57,448 nt of DNA from Candidatus Foliamicus numerosus (GCA_028285945.1 JAPYNE010000016.1:1-57448); one strand, 5' to 3'; shown: positions 35,079 to 45,478, counted from the stretch's first letter. The notes: generated by a model from the letters alone, not told the origin. Program-made: numbers and translations.

Positions 35079-35747
35079 ATGATGAGGGGGAACTTGAGGG
35101 AATACTCGCGAATTGCCGGTTTGATGCTTGCGGCTTCGATCGGCGGCGGCTGCGCCACGATGTCAGAATCGGACTGCGTCAGCGCGGACTGGCGCGAGGT
35201 TGGACGCAACGACGGCCTCGAAGGCAGGCGCCAGACGCAACTGGGCAGACACTACGACGCGTGCGGGAAATACGGAATCACGCCGGACCGCAACGAATAC
35301 ATGGCAGGCCGCGAGGCAGGCTTGACTGTCTATTGCACGCAAGACAGCGGCTACTGGGAAGGAAGAAACGGTGACGGCTACGAGCGGGTCTGTCCGGCAA
35401 GCTCGGAGCCGGACTTTCTATCCGGCTACCGCGCCGGACAATCCCTGTACGAGGCTGTCCAAAACATTGTTTCCGTCCAAGGGCAAATGGAATCGGCAAA
35501 AGCCAGGATCCGCTCCCTTGAGGATGAGATCAGGAAGCTCGAATCTCCCGACGACGAGAGCGACGCGGAGGAAAAGAAACCGGCCGGAAACATCGACGAC
35601 AGGCGCAAAGAAATCAGAAAGCTTAAGGATGAACTGGATTCGCTGCGGGCCCTGAGGGCGTTCGCGGTTGCGGAATACACCCAGGCGCTCGCAAGAGCCC
35701 GCAACCTAGGCTATCCGGAAGAATTTCGGCTGGACTTAATCCTGTAA
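35079..35747 (+). CDS. DUF2799 family lipoprotein
   Basis: A 222-residue lipoprotein. The signal peptide ends IGGGCATMS, with a cysteine that should be lipidated near residue 25. The DUF2799 pattern follows: DCVSADWREVGRNDGLEGR, GRHYDACGKYGI, YMAGREAGL and FLSGYRAGQSLYE. A long charged coiled coil (about 128-200) fills the C-terminal third and includes an acidic stretch. The family function is unknown. It is divergent from aroQ and lies upstream of groES but has its own transcription start. Confidence 0.8.
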   Translation: MMRGNLREYSRIAGLMLAASIGGGCATMSESDCVSADWREVGRNDGLEGRRQTQLGRHYDACGKYGITPDRNEYMAGREAGLTVYCTQDSGYWEGRNGDGYERVCPASSEPDFLSGYRAGQSLYEAVQNIVSVQGQMESAKARIRSLEDEIRKLESPDDESDAEEKKPAGNIDDRRKEIRKLKDELDSLRALRAFAVAEYTQALARARNLGYPEEFRLDLIL

Positions 35748-35847
35748 TTCGCCAAACGCCGGCCCTTGGCGTTCGAGGTCGAGCGGCTGAAAGCGACGCC
35801 GAAGGCTCGTCCGCAATAGCCGGCGGCTCACAATTTCGGCATCGGCA

Positions 35848-35875
35848 CTTGAAAAATCAACATCCGTCCCCATCG
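35848..35875 (+). promoter_or_regulatory. Sigma-32 heat-shock promoter of groES-groEL
   Basis: CTTGAAA (35848-35854) and CCCCATCG (35868-35875) are separated by 13 bp. This is a near-perfect match to the RpoH consensus (CTTGAA, 13-17 bp, CCCCATNT). It lies about 94 bp upstream of the groES start. No CIRCE element was found, so control appears to be by sigma-32 alone. Confidence 0.85.
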
Positions 35876-35968
35876 TTTATCCGCCCCCTGAAAAGAGGGT
35901 CAGTTTGTTAGCAGATAGCCGCGCCGAGGGGTGGTGGCTGAAAGCATTTCCGAAAAGGAGAAAACAAG

Positions 35969-36259
35969 ATGAAAATTCGACCGCTGCAGGACAGGGTGCT
36001 GATCCGCCGAACCGAGGAGGAAAGAAAGTCCCCGGGGGGGATCGTGATCCCGGATTCGGCTACCGAGAAGCCCATCCGCGGGGAAGTGACCGCCGCCGGC
36101 AAGGGCAAGGTGCTCGAAAACGGCGAGGTCCGACCGCTGGAGCTTAAAGCAGGAGACAAGGTGCTGTTCGGCAAATACAGCGGCACCGAGGTCAAGGTGG
36201 ACGGAGAAGAACTGCTGGTCATGAAGGAAGACGATGTCATGGCCGTCATTGAGGGCTAG
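35969..36259 (+). CDS. groES: Co-chaperonin GroES
   Basis: GroES forms the heptameric lid of the GroEL folding chamber. The 96 residues begin [14 protein letters not shown] and have the mobile loop [20 protein letters not shown] and the roof region; the end [17 protein letters not shown] is standard. An AAGGAG ribosome-binding site precedes the ATG. It is followed by groEL 65 bp downstream, under the sigma-32 promoter at 35848. Confidence 0.98.
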   Translation: MKIRPLQDRVLIRRTEEERKSPGGIVIPDSATEKPIRGEVTAAGKGKVLENGEVRPLELKAGDKVLFGKYSGTEVKVDGEELLVMKEDDVMAVIEG

Positions 36260-36312
36260 CCGGCTGCCTGCCGGTCGCGGTCCTCATCCCCGATTCAACA
36301 CACACCCAATAG

Positions 36313-37956
<1,644 letters not shown>

Positions 37957-38016
37957 GTTCCTCCTGGTTGAACCGCCGCCGGAACATGGCGGCGGTCTCA
38001 ACCCTTAACAAACCGT

Positions 38017-38050
38017 GCCCTGCCTTTCTTTCGGAAAGGCAGGGCCTTTT
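38017..38050 (+). terminator. Rho-independent terminator of groES-groEL
   Basis: A perfect 12-bp stem, GCCCTGCCTTTC (38017-38028) with GAAAGGCAGGGC (38034-38045), closes the loop TTTCG and is followed by CTTTT. It lies 61 bp after the groEL stop and about 70 bp before glnE, so it ends the heat-shock transcript. Confidence 0.88.
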
Positions 38051-38118
38051 CGCGTACGCAGAGAAAGTGGCATTCGGTGTTATCTTGGCCGCCGGTTTTG
38101 ACAACGGCTTGAATCCAA

Positions 38119-40992
38119 TTGGCTTCCACTCCCGCATCAATCCCCGAACCGCTTATTGAGGGCGCGGAGAAGGCGCTGGCGCGGTTGCGCGAGCACGAGG
38201 CGCTGGCGGCAGCCCTGCAAAGCGAGGATGTGCTGACGCCGCTGACCCGCACGCTGGCCTGTTCTCCCTTCGCCGCGCGCAGCTTTACCCGCAAGCCCGA
38301 AATTCTCGCCGCGCTGCTTGAGGACGGCCGGCTGAACCGGGCGCTCGCCGACATGGAATTGCAGGAGCTCGCGGCGGCGGCGCTGGAGAACAGCCGCCTG
38401 GAGGCGTCATTCATGCGCGAACTGCGCTGGTTCCGGCATCGCGAGATGTGCCGAATCCTGTGGCGCGATCTCAACGGGCTGAGCGCCATTGAGGAAAGCC
38501 TGGGCGATCTCACCGCGCTGGCCGAGGCATGCATCCTCTCGGCGCTGGAATTCGCTCGCAGCAATGTGGCCGCCAGACACGGAACGCCGCGCGACGATGC
38601 CGGGGAACCGAGCGAGCTGGCGGTTATCGGCATGGGCAAGCTGGGCGGCGGAGAACTCAACTTTTCCTCGGACATCGATCTGATCTTCGTGTATTCCGAG
38701 GAAGGAAGGACCGATGGCCCGGCCCCGATCGATGCCTCGCGCTTCCACACGCTGGTTTGCCAGCAGCTGATCCGGCTGCTCGACCAGCGCACGGTCGATT
38801 CATTCGTCTATCGCGTCGATACGCGCCTGCGCCCGTTCGGCACCAGCGGACCGCTGGTGGTCAAAACAACCTCGCTGGAGAATTACCTGGCCCGGTCGGC
38901 GCGCGACTGGGAACGCTACGCCTGGGTCAAGGGGCGGGTCATCAATCCCTGCGACATGGCGCAGGAGCTGTATGAGGAGTTGCTGCGCCCGTTCGTGTAC
39001 CGCCGCTACCTGGACTACAGCGTGTTCGAATCGCTGCGCGGCATGAAAGGCAAGATCGAGCGGGAGGCGCTTCGCAAGGACAAGGCGGCGGACATCAAGC
39101 TGGGGCGCGGCGGCATCCGGGAAATCGAATTCATCACCCAATCGATGCAGTTGGTTCGCGGCGGCGCCAACCCGGACTTGCGCGGAAGGAGCCTGCGCGA
39201 GATGCTCGCCCGCTTGGGCCAGCGCGATTTTCTGAATCCTGCCACCTGCGGCGAACTGGATCATTCGTATTGCTTCCTGCGCCGCTTGGAGAACCGCCTG
39301 CAAGGCATGGAGGACCGGCAAACCCAAGCCCTGCCCGACGACCTGGAGGGCCGCACGCGGCTGGCCTTCGCCATGGAGCACGAATCCTGGGAAGATCTCG
39401 CCGCTGAGGTGGCCTCGCATCGGGATACTGTCGCCCGGCATTTCGCCGCCATCGTTTTCCGCCATGCCGACCTGCCCGAAGCCGAGGACGCGCCGCCCGG
39501 GGACCTAGCGGCCATATGGGAAGGGGAGACGGATAACGCCCTGGAAACTCTTGCCGCGCACGGCTTCTCTGATCCAGAGGCGACGCTGGAGTCGATCCGC
39601 GCGGCCCAGGAAGCCGCCGACTTCAAGCGGCTCGATCAAACCGGCCGCAAGCGCCTGAGCATGCTGGTTCCCAGGCTCATCGAGGCAGCCGCGCAAGAAC
39701 CGGACCCGGGACTGTTGCTGGCCCGCGCACTCAGGGTGGTTGCGGCCATCGCCCGCCGCTCCGCCTACCTGGCGCTGCTTTACGAGAACGCCGCCGCCCG
39801 CGACCGGCTGGTGCATGTGTGCGGCTTGGGCGAAACCCTGGTGCGGCAGCTTTGCTCGTATCCCTCGCTGATGGACGAGCTTTTGGACACGGACATCACC
39901 GAACAGGTCATGAACCTGGAGCAGCTTGAGGAGGAACTGGATTTCCGCTTGGCGCGAACCGCCAATGAATCCGAGGAGCTCCGCTTGGCGGCGATCAGCG
40001 AGTTCAAGCAAGCCGCGTCATTCCGGGTGGGCGTGCTGGACTTGGCCGGCGGCCTGCCGCTCATGCGGGTGAGCGATTTGCTCACCGGCATTGCCGAGTT
40101 GGTGATCAGCCGCTCGCTGGAGCATGTCTGGGAGGAGCTGGCGGAGGAGTACGGCTCACCGGGCGCCACGGTGGAAGGCGAGCGGCAAGCCGCGGGGTTC
40201 GCGGTGATCGCCTACGGCAAGCTGGCCGGCTTGGAAATGGGTTACGGCTCGGACCTCGATCTGGTTTTCGTTTACGACGCGAACGGGGACGACCAAGTGA
40301 CGGACGGGAAAGACAGCATAGCCAACTCGGACTTCTTCTTCCGCGTTGCCAGACGCGTGATTACCGTTCTCACGACCCGCGGCGTGACGGGAAGAATGTA
40401 CGAAGTCGATACCCGCCTGCGCCCCAGCGGCCGCTCAGGTCTGCTCGTTTCCTCCTTGCAGGCCTTTGCCGATTACCAGCGCGAGTCCGCTTGGACCTGG
40501 GAGCATCAGGCGTTGCTCCGCAGCCGCGCAATCGCCGGCGCCGCGCAGGTGCGCGAGGAGTTCGAGAAGCTGCGCCTGGACCTGCTGCGCAATGCTGTGC
40601 GGCGCGAGGACCTGCGCAGCCAAGTAGCCGAAATGCGCCAACGAATGCTGGGCGAGGCGCCGCGAACGCCTAAAGGGCGATTCGACATCAAGCACGCCCG
40701 CGGCGGTTTGCAGGACATCGAGTTCATCGTGCAGTTCCTGGTTCTGAACCACGCTCACGAGCACGCCGATCTGGCAGCCTGGCCGGACAACGTCAGGCAA
40801 CTCGAGGCGCTTGCCCAACACGGCGTGCTGAGCGAGACGGATGCGGCAACGCTAACGGAGAGCTATCTGGAATTTCGCGGGAATCTTCATCACCGATCGC
40901 TTGCGGATCGTCCGGGGCATGTGCCGGCCGGGAAGGCGGCCGAGCGCGCCGCCTCCGTATCGGCGCTGTGGCAGCGCTACCTCGGCGAGTAG
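38119..40992 (+). CDS. glnE: Bifunctional glutamine synthetase adenylyltransferase/deadenylase
   Basis: GlnE adds and removes AMP on glutamine synthetase under PII control. The 957 residues carry two nucleotidyltransferase domains. The N-terminal one has VIGMGKLGGGELNFSSDIDL, the C-terminal one VIAYGKLAGLEMGYGSDLDL; each is followed by a GlnD-type helical domain. The DTRLRPFGTSGPLV and DTRLRPSGRSGLLV motifs repeat this duplication. No ATG or GTG fits the N-terminus, so a TTG at 38119 is used, probably with weak translation. The promoter should lie in the gap after the groEL terminator. Confidence 0.95.
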   Translation: MASTPASIPEPLIEGAEKALARLREHEALAAALQSEDVLTPLTRTLACSPFAARSFTRKPEILAALLEDGRLNRALADMELQELAAAALENSRLEASFMRELRWFRHREMCRILWRDLNGLSAIEESLGDLTALAEACILSALEFARSNVAARHGTPRDDAGEPSELAVIGMGKLGGGELNFSSDIDLIFVYSEEGRTDGPAPIDASRFHTLVCQQLIRLLDQRTVDSFVYRVDTRLRPFGTSGPLVVKTTSLENYLARSARDWERYAWVKGRVINPCDMAQELYEELLRPFVYRRYLDYSVFESLRGMKGKIEREALRKDKAADIKLGRGGIREIEFITQSMQLVRGGANPDLRGRSLREMLARLGQRDFLNPATCGELDHSYCFLRRLENRLQGMEDRQTQALPDDLEGRTRLAFAMEHESWEDLAAEVASHRDTVARHFAAIVFRHADLPEAEDAPPGDLAAIWEGETDNALETLAAHGFSDPEATLESIRAAQEAADFKRLDQTGRKRLSMLVPRLIEAAAQEPDPGLLLARALRVVAAIARRSAYLALLYENAAARDRLVHVCGLGETLVRQLCSYPSLMDELLDTDITEQVMNLEQLEEELDFRLARTANESEELRLAAISEFKQAASFRVGVLDLAGGLPLMRVSDLLTGIAELVISRSLEHVWEELAEEYGSPGATVEGERQAAGFAVIAYGKLAGLEMGYGSDLDLVFVYDANGDDQVTDGKDSIANSDFFFRVARRVITVLTTRGVTGRMYEVDTRLRPSGRSGLLVSSLQAFADYQRESAWTWEHQALLRSRAIAGAAQVREEFEKLRLDLLRNAVRREDLRSQVAEMRQRMLGEAPRTPKGRFDIKHARGGLQDIEFIVQFLVLNHAHEHADLAAWPDNVRQLEALAQHGVLSETDAATLTESYLEFRGNLHHRSLADRPGHVPAGKAAERAASVSALWQRYLGE

Positions 40993-41033
40993 CAGCAACA
41001 CCGCAACAGCGCATCCCCGATATACTTGCGCGC

Positions 41034-41249
41034 ATGAGTGTTCCCGCCAGCGGGCCGAAGATCAAGTCCAATATGGAGCGGCGCTATCTGGTGTCGAAGG
41101 AGGACCTGCCCGTGTCCTGCCCATTGCCCTGGACGATGCGCTGGAACTCGCATCCGCGCGTGTACATTCCCGTCAAGCCCGGCCAGGATGCCGCCTGCCC
41201 TTACTGCGGAGCGGTGTTCTCGCTCATCGCCCGCAACTCGAAAAAATAG
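41034..41249 (+). CDS. CHCC-type zinc-finger protein
   Basis: A 71-residue protein with PVSCPLPWTMRWNSHPRVYI and AACPYCGAVFSLI. The Cys, His, Cys-x2-Cys pattern is the zf-CHCC domain shared with the mitochondrial complex I subunit NDUFS6. In bacteria it is a small protein of unclear role, often next to LPS heptosyltransferase genes, as here. The ATG at 41034 begins the conserved region. Its 3' end overlaps the convergent waaC-like gene by 26 bp. Confidence 0.85.
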   Translation: MSVPASGPKIKSNMERRYLVSKEDLPVSCPLPWTMRWNSHPRVYIPVKPGQDAACPYCGAVFSLIARNSKK

Positions 41250-42312
41250 GCGTCTCCCGAGGGTGGTTCGCCCTGCGGGCCCAAGCTCGATTCACCGCTT
41301 CAATCACATCGCCTGCCGCGATCTCGTGCATAGCCCGAGGCTGCGTCAGCCGCCGCCCGAAACGGATGCCCTCCACGGATTTCCCCAGCAGCCGCTGCAC
41401 GGCCTGGGGATAGCGGTTCACCACATACTCGCCGCTGGCCCAGGGTCCCGTGCGCTGCGGGTTGGAGCTTGCATACAGGCCCACCACCGGCACGCCCATG
41501 GCGGCGGCAATATGGGCGGGGCCCGAATCCGGACAGACCACGATCCGGGCGCTGCCGATCAGCGCTGCAAGCTGCTTGAGCGTTGTGCGGCCGTTGAGAT
41601 CAATAACGCCGGACACGGCCCCGATCACCCCCGCGTACTCGCGCTCCAGCGCGCTGCCGGAACCGGTCAACAGCACACGCCCGCCCAGGCGCTCGACCAC
41701 ATGGCGGGCGACTTCCGCGTAGCGTTCCGCCGGCCAGTTGCGGAATGCGCCCCGGCGTTGGCTGCTCAAGGGGCTGAGCAAACAGAAAGGCTCGGCGGGC
41801 GACAGCGCAGCGACCGCCTGCCGGTCGCGGGCCGTCAGCGGGAAATCCCAGCGGGGTTCGGCGGGCATCTTAATGCCCAGGTGCTCGGCGAAACCGAACA
41901 AGGCCTCCATCACATGCTGCCCGGGCCGGGGGGCGATGCGCTCGGTTGTGAACAGCCACTGCACGTCCCGTGCGCGCGCACGATCGAAACCCACCCGGCG
42001 TCGGCAGCCCGTCATCAGCGCCACGCGGCTGGCGCGAAACGACGCCTGCATTTGGAGCACCAAGTCGAAGCGCCGCGACGCAAGCCTAGCCTTGAGGTCG
42101 CGCATGCCCCGCCGGCCGGCGCGCTTGTCCAAGACCAGAAACTCCACGCCCTCAAGGCCCTCGAGCAGCGCATGTTCGGTTTGCCCGATAATCCAGGTCA
42201 TGCGGGTGTTTGGCCAAGCGCGCCGGATTGCCCGCACCACGGGCAGCGTGTGGCAGCAGTCCCCTATGGCGGACAGGCGGATGACGCAGAGGCTGTCAGG
42301 CGGCTTGGACAT
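41224..42312 (-). CDS. Family 9 glycosyltransferase (heptosyltransferase-like)
   Basis: The protein probably adds a heptose to the LPS inner core from ADP-heptose at the cytoplasmic membrane. It is 362 residues from the ATG at 42312. GT9 motifs are VIRLSAIGDCCHTLPVVRAI at the N-terminus, the NGRTTLKQLAALIGSARIVV strand and the CPDSGPAHIAAAMGVPVVGL sugar-nucleotide site. The WaaC/WaaF distinction is not safe by eye. It is divergent from kdkA, with which it shares overlapping start codons (42310-42313), and convergent with the zinc-finger gene. Confidence 0.87.
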   Translation of the reverse strand: MSKPPDSLCVIRLSAIGDCCHTLPVVRAIRRAWPNTRMTWIIGQTEHALLEGLEGVEFLVLDKRAGRRGMRDLKARLASRRFDLVLQMQASFRASRVALMTGCRRRVGFDRARARDVQWLFTTERIAPRPGQHVMEALFGFAEHLGIKMPAEPRWDFPLTARDRQAVAALSPAEPFCLLSPLSSQRRGAFRNWPAERYAEVARHVVERLGGRVLLTGSGSALEREYAGVIGAVSGVIDLNGRTTLKQLAALIGSARIVVCPDSGPAHIAAAMGVPVVGLYASSNPQRTGPWASGEYVVNRYPQAVQRLLGKSVEGIRFGRRLTQPRAMHEIAAGDVIEAVNRAWARRANHPRETPIFSSCGR

Positions 42313-43012
42313 GCATGAGCAAACGCAGACATTCGGGAGCGATCGCATCCTACACGATGCGCGAATCGGCCGTCCGGCCAAGCCGGAATGGTTCGAGCCC
42401 GAGCACTGGCGGCACCAGGGCCAATGGCAAGCGTCGCCAGGAGGACGCGGGAGCGGAGCGCGTGTGGGCGCGAGCGGGGAATGGTTCCTGCGTCATTATC
42501 TGCGCGGCGGCAAGGCCGCGCTGCTAAGCCGGGATCGCTATCTTTACACCGGCGAGCGCCGCGCGAGATGCTTTGCGGAGTTCCGGATGCTCGCCCGGCT
42601 ACAGGCATCGGGCCTGCCCGCGCCGAAGCCGGTCGCCGCCCGCTTTCGCGTTTCCGGCCTGTATTACACGGCCGATCTCATCACCGAGTGGATCGCGGAC
42701 ACCCGAACACTGGCGGCCGCGCTCGGCTCGTGCGCCGACCCGGCGCCGCTCATGGCCGGCGTTGGGGCAACGCTCGCCCGCTTTCACAAGGCCGGCGTGC
42801 ATCACGCCGACCTGAACGCCAACAACATTCTTGTAGGAAGCAACAACGCCGTTTGGCTGGTGGATTTCGACCGCGCCCGCCTGCGGCGGCCGGGTTCCTG
42901 GCGGGGCGGCAATCTGCGGCGCCTTGAGCGGTCGCTGCGAAAAATCGGCGTGTATAGCGCGGGGGCCTTTGCGGCGCTCCGCAGCCGGCACGCCAAAGAC
43001 CTTCGCCCTTAG
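42311..43012 (+). CDS. kdkA: 3-deoxy-D-manno-octulosonic acid kinase
   Basis: KdkA phosphorylates the first Kdo of LPS at O-4, a Pasteurellaceae/Vibrio-type inner-core modification. The 233 residues have the family start EWFEPEHWRHQGQ, the glycine-rich region followed by WFLRHYLRGGKAALLSRDRY, the catalytic loop HHADLNANNILV and the metal-binding VDFDRARLR. The ATG at 42311 overlaps the start codon of the divergent heptosyltransferase gene. With lpxL nearby, this marks an LPS core/lipid A cluster. Confidence 0.9.
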   Translation: MHEQTQTFGSDRILHDARIGRPAKPEWFEPEHWRHQGQWQASPGGRGSGARVGASGEWFLRHYLRGGKAALLSRDRYLYTGERRARCFAEFRMLARLQASGLPAPKPVAARFRVSGLYYTADLITEWIADTRTLAAALGSCADPAPLMAGVGATLARFHKAGVHHADLNANNILVGSNNAVWLVDFDRARLRRPGSWRGGNLRRLERSLRKIGVYSAGAFAALRSRHAKDLRP

Positions 43013-43167
43013 CCCGCCTATTGCACCAAGCCGCTTGTCGCCTTCCTTATTTTCCTGCTTAGCCAATAGTTGATTCCCGGATTGCCCGCTTTGCGCCTGA
43101 TGCGAAACGCGCATGCCCCGTTCCCGCTGGTCTTTTGCCCGCTTAGCGCGCACAGGCTCGCTGCGCC

Positions 43168-43265
43168 GGGAGTATCGGAGGCAGGGTGAGCGTGGATGTC
43201 CCGGCGCGAACGAGCAAGCCCCATGGACGGGTTCATGCGTCTCCTAGAAAGAGGGCGGCGGGGAA
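43168..43265. repeat. Palindromic dispersed repeat, copy 2 (left arm missing)
   Basis: This plus-strand copy carries GGGAGTATCGGAGGCAGG, TGTCCCGGCGCGAACGAGCA and ATGGACGGGTTCATGCGTCT, then the right arm AGAAAGAGGGCGGCGGGGAA. The complementary left arm is not found, so the copy is truncated. It lies just beyond the lpxL stop, in the 267-bp gap after kdkA. Confidence 0.85.
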
Positions 43266-43279
43266 TGGCGAGGCGGGTG

Positions 43280-44182
43280 CTATTCGTAGGGGTCGGGCAA
43301 CGGCGGCGGGCGGCGCTTGAAACGCCGGTGGACCCAGTAGTACTGCTCAGGCGCTTTGCGCACATGATCCTCCACGAGCTTGTTGATGCGCGCGGCATCC
43401 TGTTCCGGCGAGGCCCCGGGGAACGCTTCCAAGGCCGGCAGCAGCTCAACGCGGTAGCGGCCGTCCGGCAGGCGGCGCGTGAACCAGGGCACCACCGGCG
43501 CGCCGCTGATCCGCGCCAGCCGTCCCAGCGACGTGCCGGTCATCGCCGGCTCGCCGAAAAACGGCGCCAGCACCGCCGACTTGGCATCCGTCATCTGGTC
43601 GCCCGCAAACCACAGCACCGCGCCATCGCGCAGCGACCGCACCATGCCGCGCACATCGTATTTCGACACCGTTTTCGCGCATACCCGCAGGCGGGCGCGA
43701 CCCACCAGCCAGTCGAACGCGGCATTGCCGCCCGGGCGATAGACGGCAACAAGCCCCGCCGGCGGATAGCTCAGCGCGCGCGCCGTGAACTCCAGCGCCA
43801 CGAAGTGCCCGCTTAAGGCAATGGCGCCGCGCCCGCGGCTCACGGCCTCCTCAAGATGGCGGGCGCCCTCCACCTCGACCCGCTCGCCCACCTCGGCATC
43901 GCTGCACCAAGCGCCCATCGCCAGTTCCACCAAGCCCTGCCCCAGCGAATCGAAAGCGGCCCGCAGCACGTCGCACCGGCGCGCCGGCGTCCATTCGGGA
44001 AAGCACAACTGAAGATTGCGGCGCGCAATGGCCCGCCGCCTGCCCGAAACGCGATAGGCAATGCGGCCGGCGCGGCGGCCCAGCGCCAAGCGCAAGCCAT
44101 GCGGCAGCGCCGCAGCGAGCCGCAGCAGGCCCAGCAACGGCAGCGCCGGCCAGATCGAATAGCTCTTGAAAAGGGAGTTCAC
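43280..44182 (-). CDS. lpxL: Lipid A lauroyl acyltransferase (LpxL/HtrB type)
   Basis: The enzyme adds a secondary acyl chain to Kdo2-lipid IVA. The 300-residue inner-membrane-associated protein has one N-terminal hydrophobic segment and the catalytic H-x4-E in SGHFVALEF (H126, E131). The acyl-binding segments WFAGDQMTDAKSAVLAPFFG and YYWVHRRFKRR at the C-terminus are typical of the family. LpxM-type activity cannot be excluded. It is flanked by two copies of the same palindromic repeat (43168 and 44365). Confidence 0.9.
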   Translation of the reverse strand: MNSLFKSYSIWPALPLLGLLRLAAALPHGLRLALGRRAGRIAYRVSGRRRAIARRNLQLCFPEWTPARRCDVLRAAFDSLGQGLVELAMGAWCSDAEVGERVEVEGARHLEEAVSRGRGAIALSGHFVALEFTARALSYPPAGLVAVYRPGGNAAFDWLVGRARLRVCAKTVSKYDVRGMVRSLRDGAVLWFAGDQMTDAKSAVLAPFFGEPAMTGTSLGRLARISGAPVVPWFTRRLPDGRYRVELLPALEAFPGASPEQDAARINKLVEDHVRKAPEQYYWVHRRFKRRPPPLPDPYE

Positions 44183-44212
44183 GCGGCTCGTCCGGTCATT
44201 GAGGGCTGATTC

Positions 44213-44350
44213 TATTCAGGCGGCATGGTGCGCGCAGCTTCATCGGATGCGCGGGAAACCGGTTCAAGCCCCGCGCTGCCCCCGCGACGGCAATCGAGCC
44301 AATCCCCCGGGCGGCAAACTCTCTGCGCCATAGGCACGGCTATGCCTTGA
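44213..44350 (+). promoter_or_regulatory. Probable cobalamin riboswitch
   Basis: The core GGGAAACCGGTTCAAGCCCC (44253 on) then GCTGCCCCCGCGACGGCAA follows the cobalamin-aptamer consensus GGGAA..CGGTG.AA..CC..GCTGCCCCCGCAACTGTAA. A B12-box-like GCCATAGGCACGGC lies near 44328-44341. The gene downstream is a cobalamin adenosyltransferase (44613), a biologically sensible target. However, a palindromic repeat copy (44365-44489) stands between the aptamer and the gene, and the 3' part of the aptamer matches less well, so it may be damaged. Confidence 0.55.
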
Positions 44351-44364
44351 GCGCACCGGTGAAG

Positions 44365-44489
44365 CCTTTCCCCGCCCCCCCCCCTCTTTAAGGGAGTATC
44401 GGAGGCAGGATGAGCGCCGATGTCCCGGCGCGAACGAGCAAGCCCCATGGACGGGGCTCATGCGTCTCCCTGAAGAGGGGGCGGGGAAT
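44365..44489. repeat. Palindromic dispersed repeat, copy 3
   Basis: The left arm (44365-44394) ends CTCTTTAAGGGAG, and the right arm (from 44466) begins CTCCCTGAAGAGGGGG, so they pair. The core again holds TGTCCCGGCGCGAACGAGCA and an ATGGACGGG-CATGCGTCT segment. A run of ten C residues (44375-44384) lies in the left arm against shorter G runs in the right. The copy separates the probable riboswitch from its gene. Confidence 0.87.
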
Positions 44490-44612
44490 GGCGAGGGACA
44501 GGCAAAATCCCGGGCGGCCTCCACGCCCCTTGGTGCAATATCCGGGTTAGGGCGCATGCCGCGCTCGCTCTGATGCGACAATATGGGCTTGCCACGGCAT
44601 GAGCGGACCCGC

Positions 44613-45161
44613 ATGGGAAACCGGCTTTCTAAAATCTACACGCGCACCGGCGATGGCGGCGACACCGGCATCGACGCCAAGCGCCGCTGCCGCAAGCACG
44701 ATGCGCGCATCCACGCTTTCGGCGACCTCGACGAGTTGAACGCGGCACTGGGCGTGCTGCTTGCGGAACTGCCCCAAGGCGAAATCAGCAGCCTGTTGCG
44801 CGAAACCCAGCAGCGCCTGTTCGACACCGGCGCCGAGCTTTGCGTGGAGGCGCTGCGCGCAACCACCCCGGAGCATGTGGCCGCCCTAGAGGATGCAATC
44901 GACCGCCACAACCGCGAGCTGCCGCCGCTGAAGGAATTTATCCTGCCGGGTGGCGGCCGCGCCGCAGCCATCTGCCACCTCGCCCGCGCCGTCTGCCGCC
45001 GGACCGAACGCTCGCTGTGGGCGCTTCAGGACACCGAAGGCGGCCTCAGCCCCGAATCGCTCAAATACGTCAACCGCCTTTCCGACCTGCTCTTCGTCCT
45101 CGCCCGCCTCCTCGCCACCACCGAGACCGAATGGCGGGGCACCGGCCGCCGCAACCGCTGA
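44613..45161 (+). CDS. Cob(I)yrinic acid a,c-diamide adenosyltransferase (PduO type)
   Basis: The enzyme transfers the adenosyl group of ATP to cob(I)alamin, making coenzyme B12. The 182 residues from the ATG at 44613 open with KIYTRTGDGGDTGI and have the active-site helices ARAVCRRTERSLWAL and NRLSDLLFVLARLLA, the signature of the PduO/MMAB trimeric family. A GTG/ATG further upstream (44583) would add ten residues without homology. No other B12 gene is in the window. Control by the riboswitch at 44213 is likely if that element is still active. Confidence 0.92.
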   Translation: MGNRLSKIYTRTGDGGDTGIDAKRRCRKHDARIHAFGDLDELNAALGVLLAELPQGEISSLLRETQQRLFDTGAELCVEALRATTPEHVAALEDAIDRHNRELPPLKEFILPGGGRAAAICHLARAVCRRTERSLWALQDTEGGLSPESLKYVNRLSDLLFVLARLLATTETEWRGTGRRNR

Positions 45162-45220
45162 ACGCCGCCAAAGCCTTATGGTAGATTGCCCGAAAGCCTT
45201 CTACCCCCAAGGTGCATACC

Positions 45221-45478
45221 ATGAGCCTCAACATCAAGAACGATGAGACGTGCCGGCTCGCCAGCGATCTGGCCCAGCTCACAGGCGAAACCATGACAGG
45301 TGCAATCACCGTGGCGCTGCGCGAGCGTATTGAGCGCGAACGGCGGCGGCGCGGACTAGAGGCTCGCGCCCGGGAATTGCGCGACATCGCCAAACGTTGC
45401 GCCAAACTCATGGGGCCGGAATCGGCTGCCATGGAGCATGGCGAACTGCTATACGACGATCAGGGGCTGCCAAAATGA
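45221..45478 (+). CDS. vapB: VapB-type antitoxin
   Basis: An 85-residue, mostly helical antitoxin. The N-terminus MSLNIKNDETCRLASDLAQL, then TGETMTGAITVALRERIERE, is the Rv0623/PSK-type VapB motif, followed by a basic and then acidic C-terminal toxin-binding region. A GTG at 45212 is in frame but the ATG at 45221 fits the family. The stop overlaps the vapC start (ATGA), as usual for type II toxin-antitoxin operons, so it should repress its own promoter. Confidence 0.9.
   Translation: MSLNIKNDETCRLASDLAQLTGETMTGAITVALRERIERERRRRGLEARARELRDIAKRCAKLMGPESAAMEHGELLYDDQGLPK

Noticed and set aside
43018-43449. Minus-strand frame in the kdkA-lpxL gap
   Set aside because: It runs through repeat copy 2 and the end of lpxL and has no homology signal.
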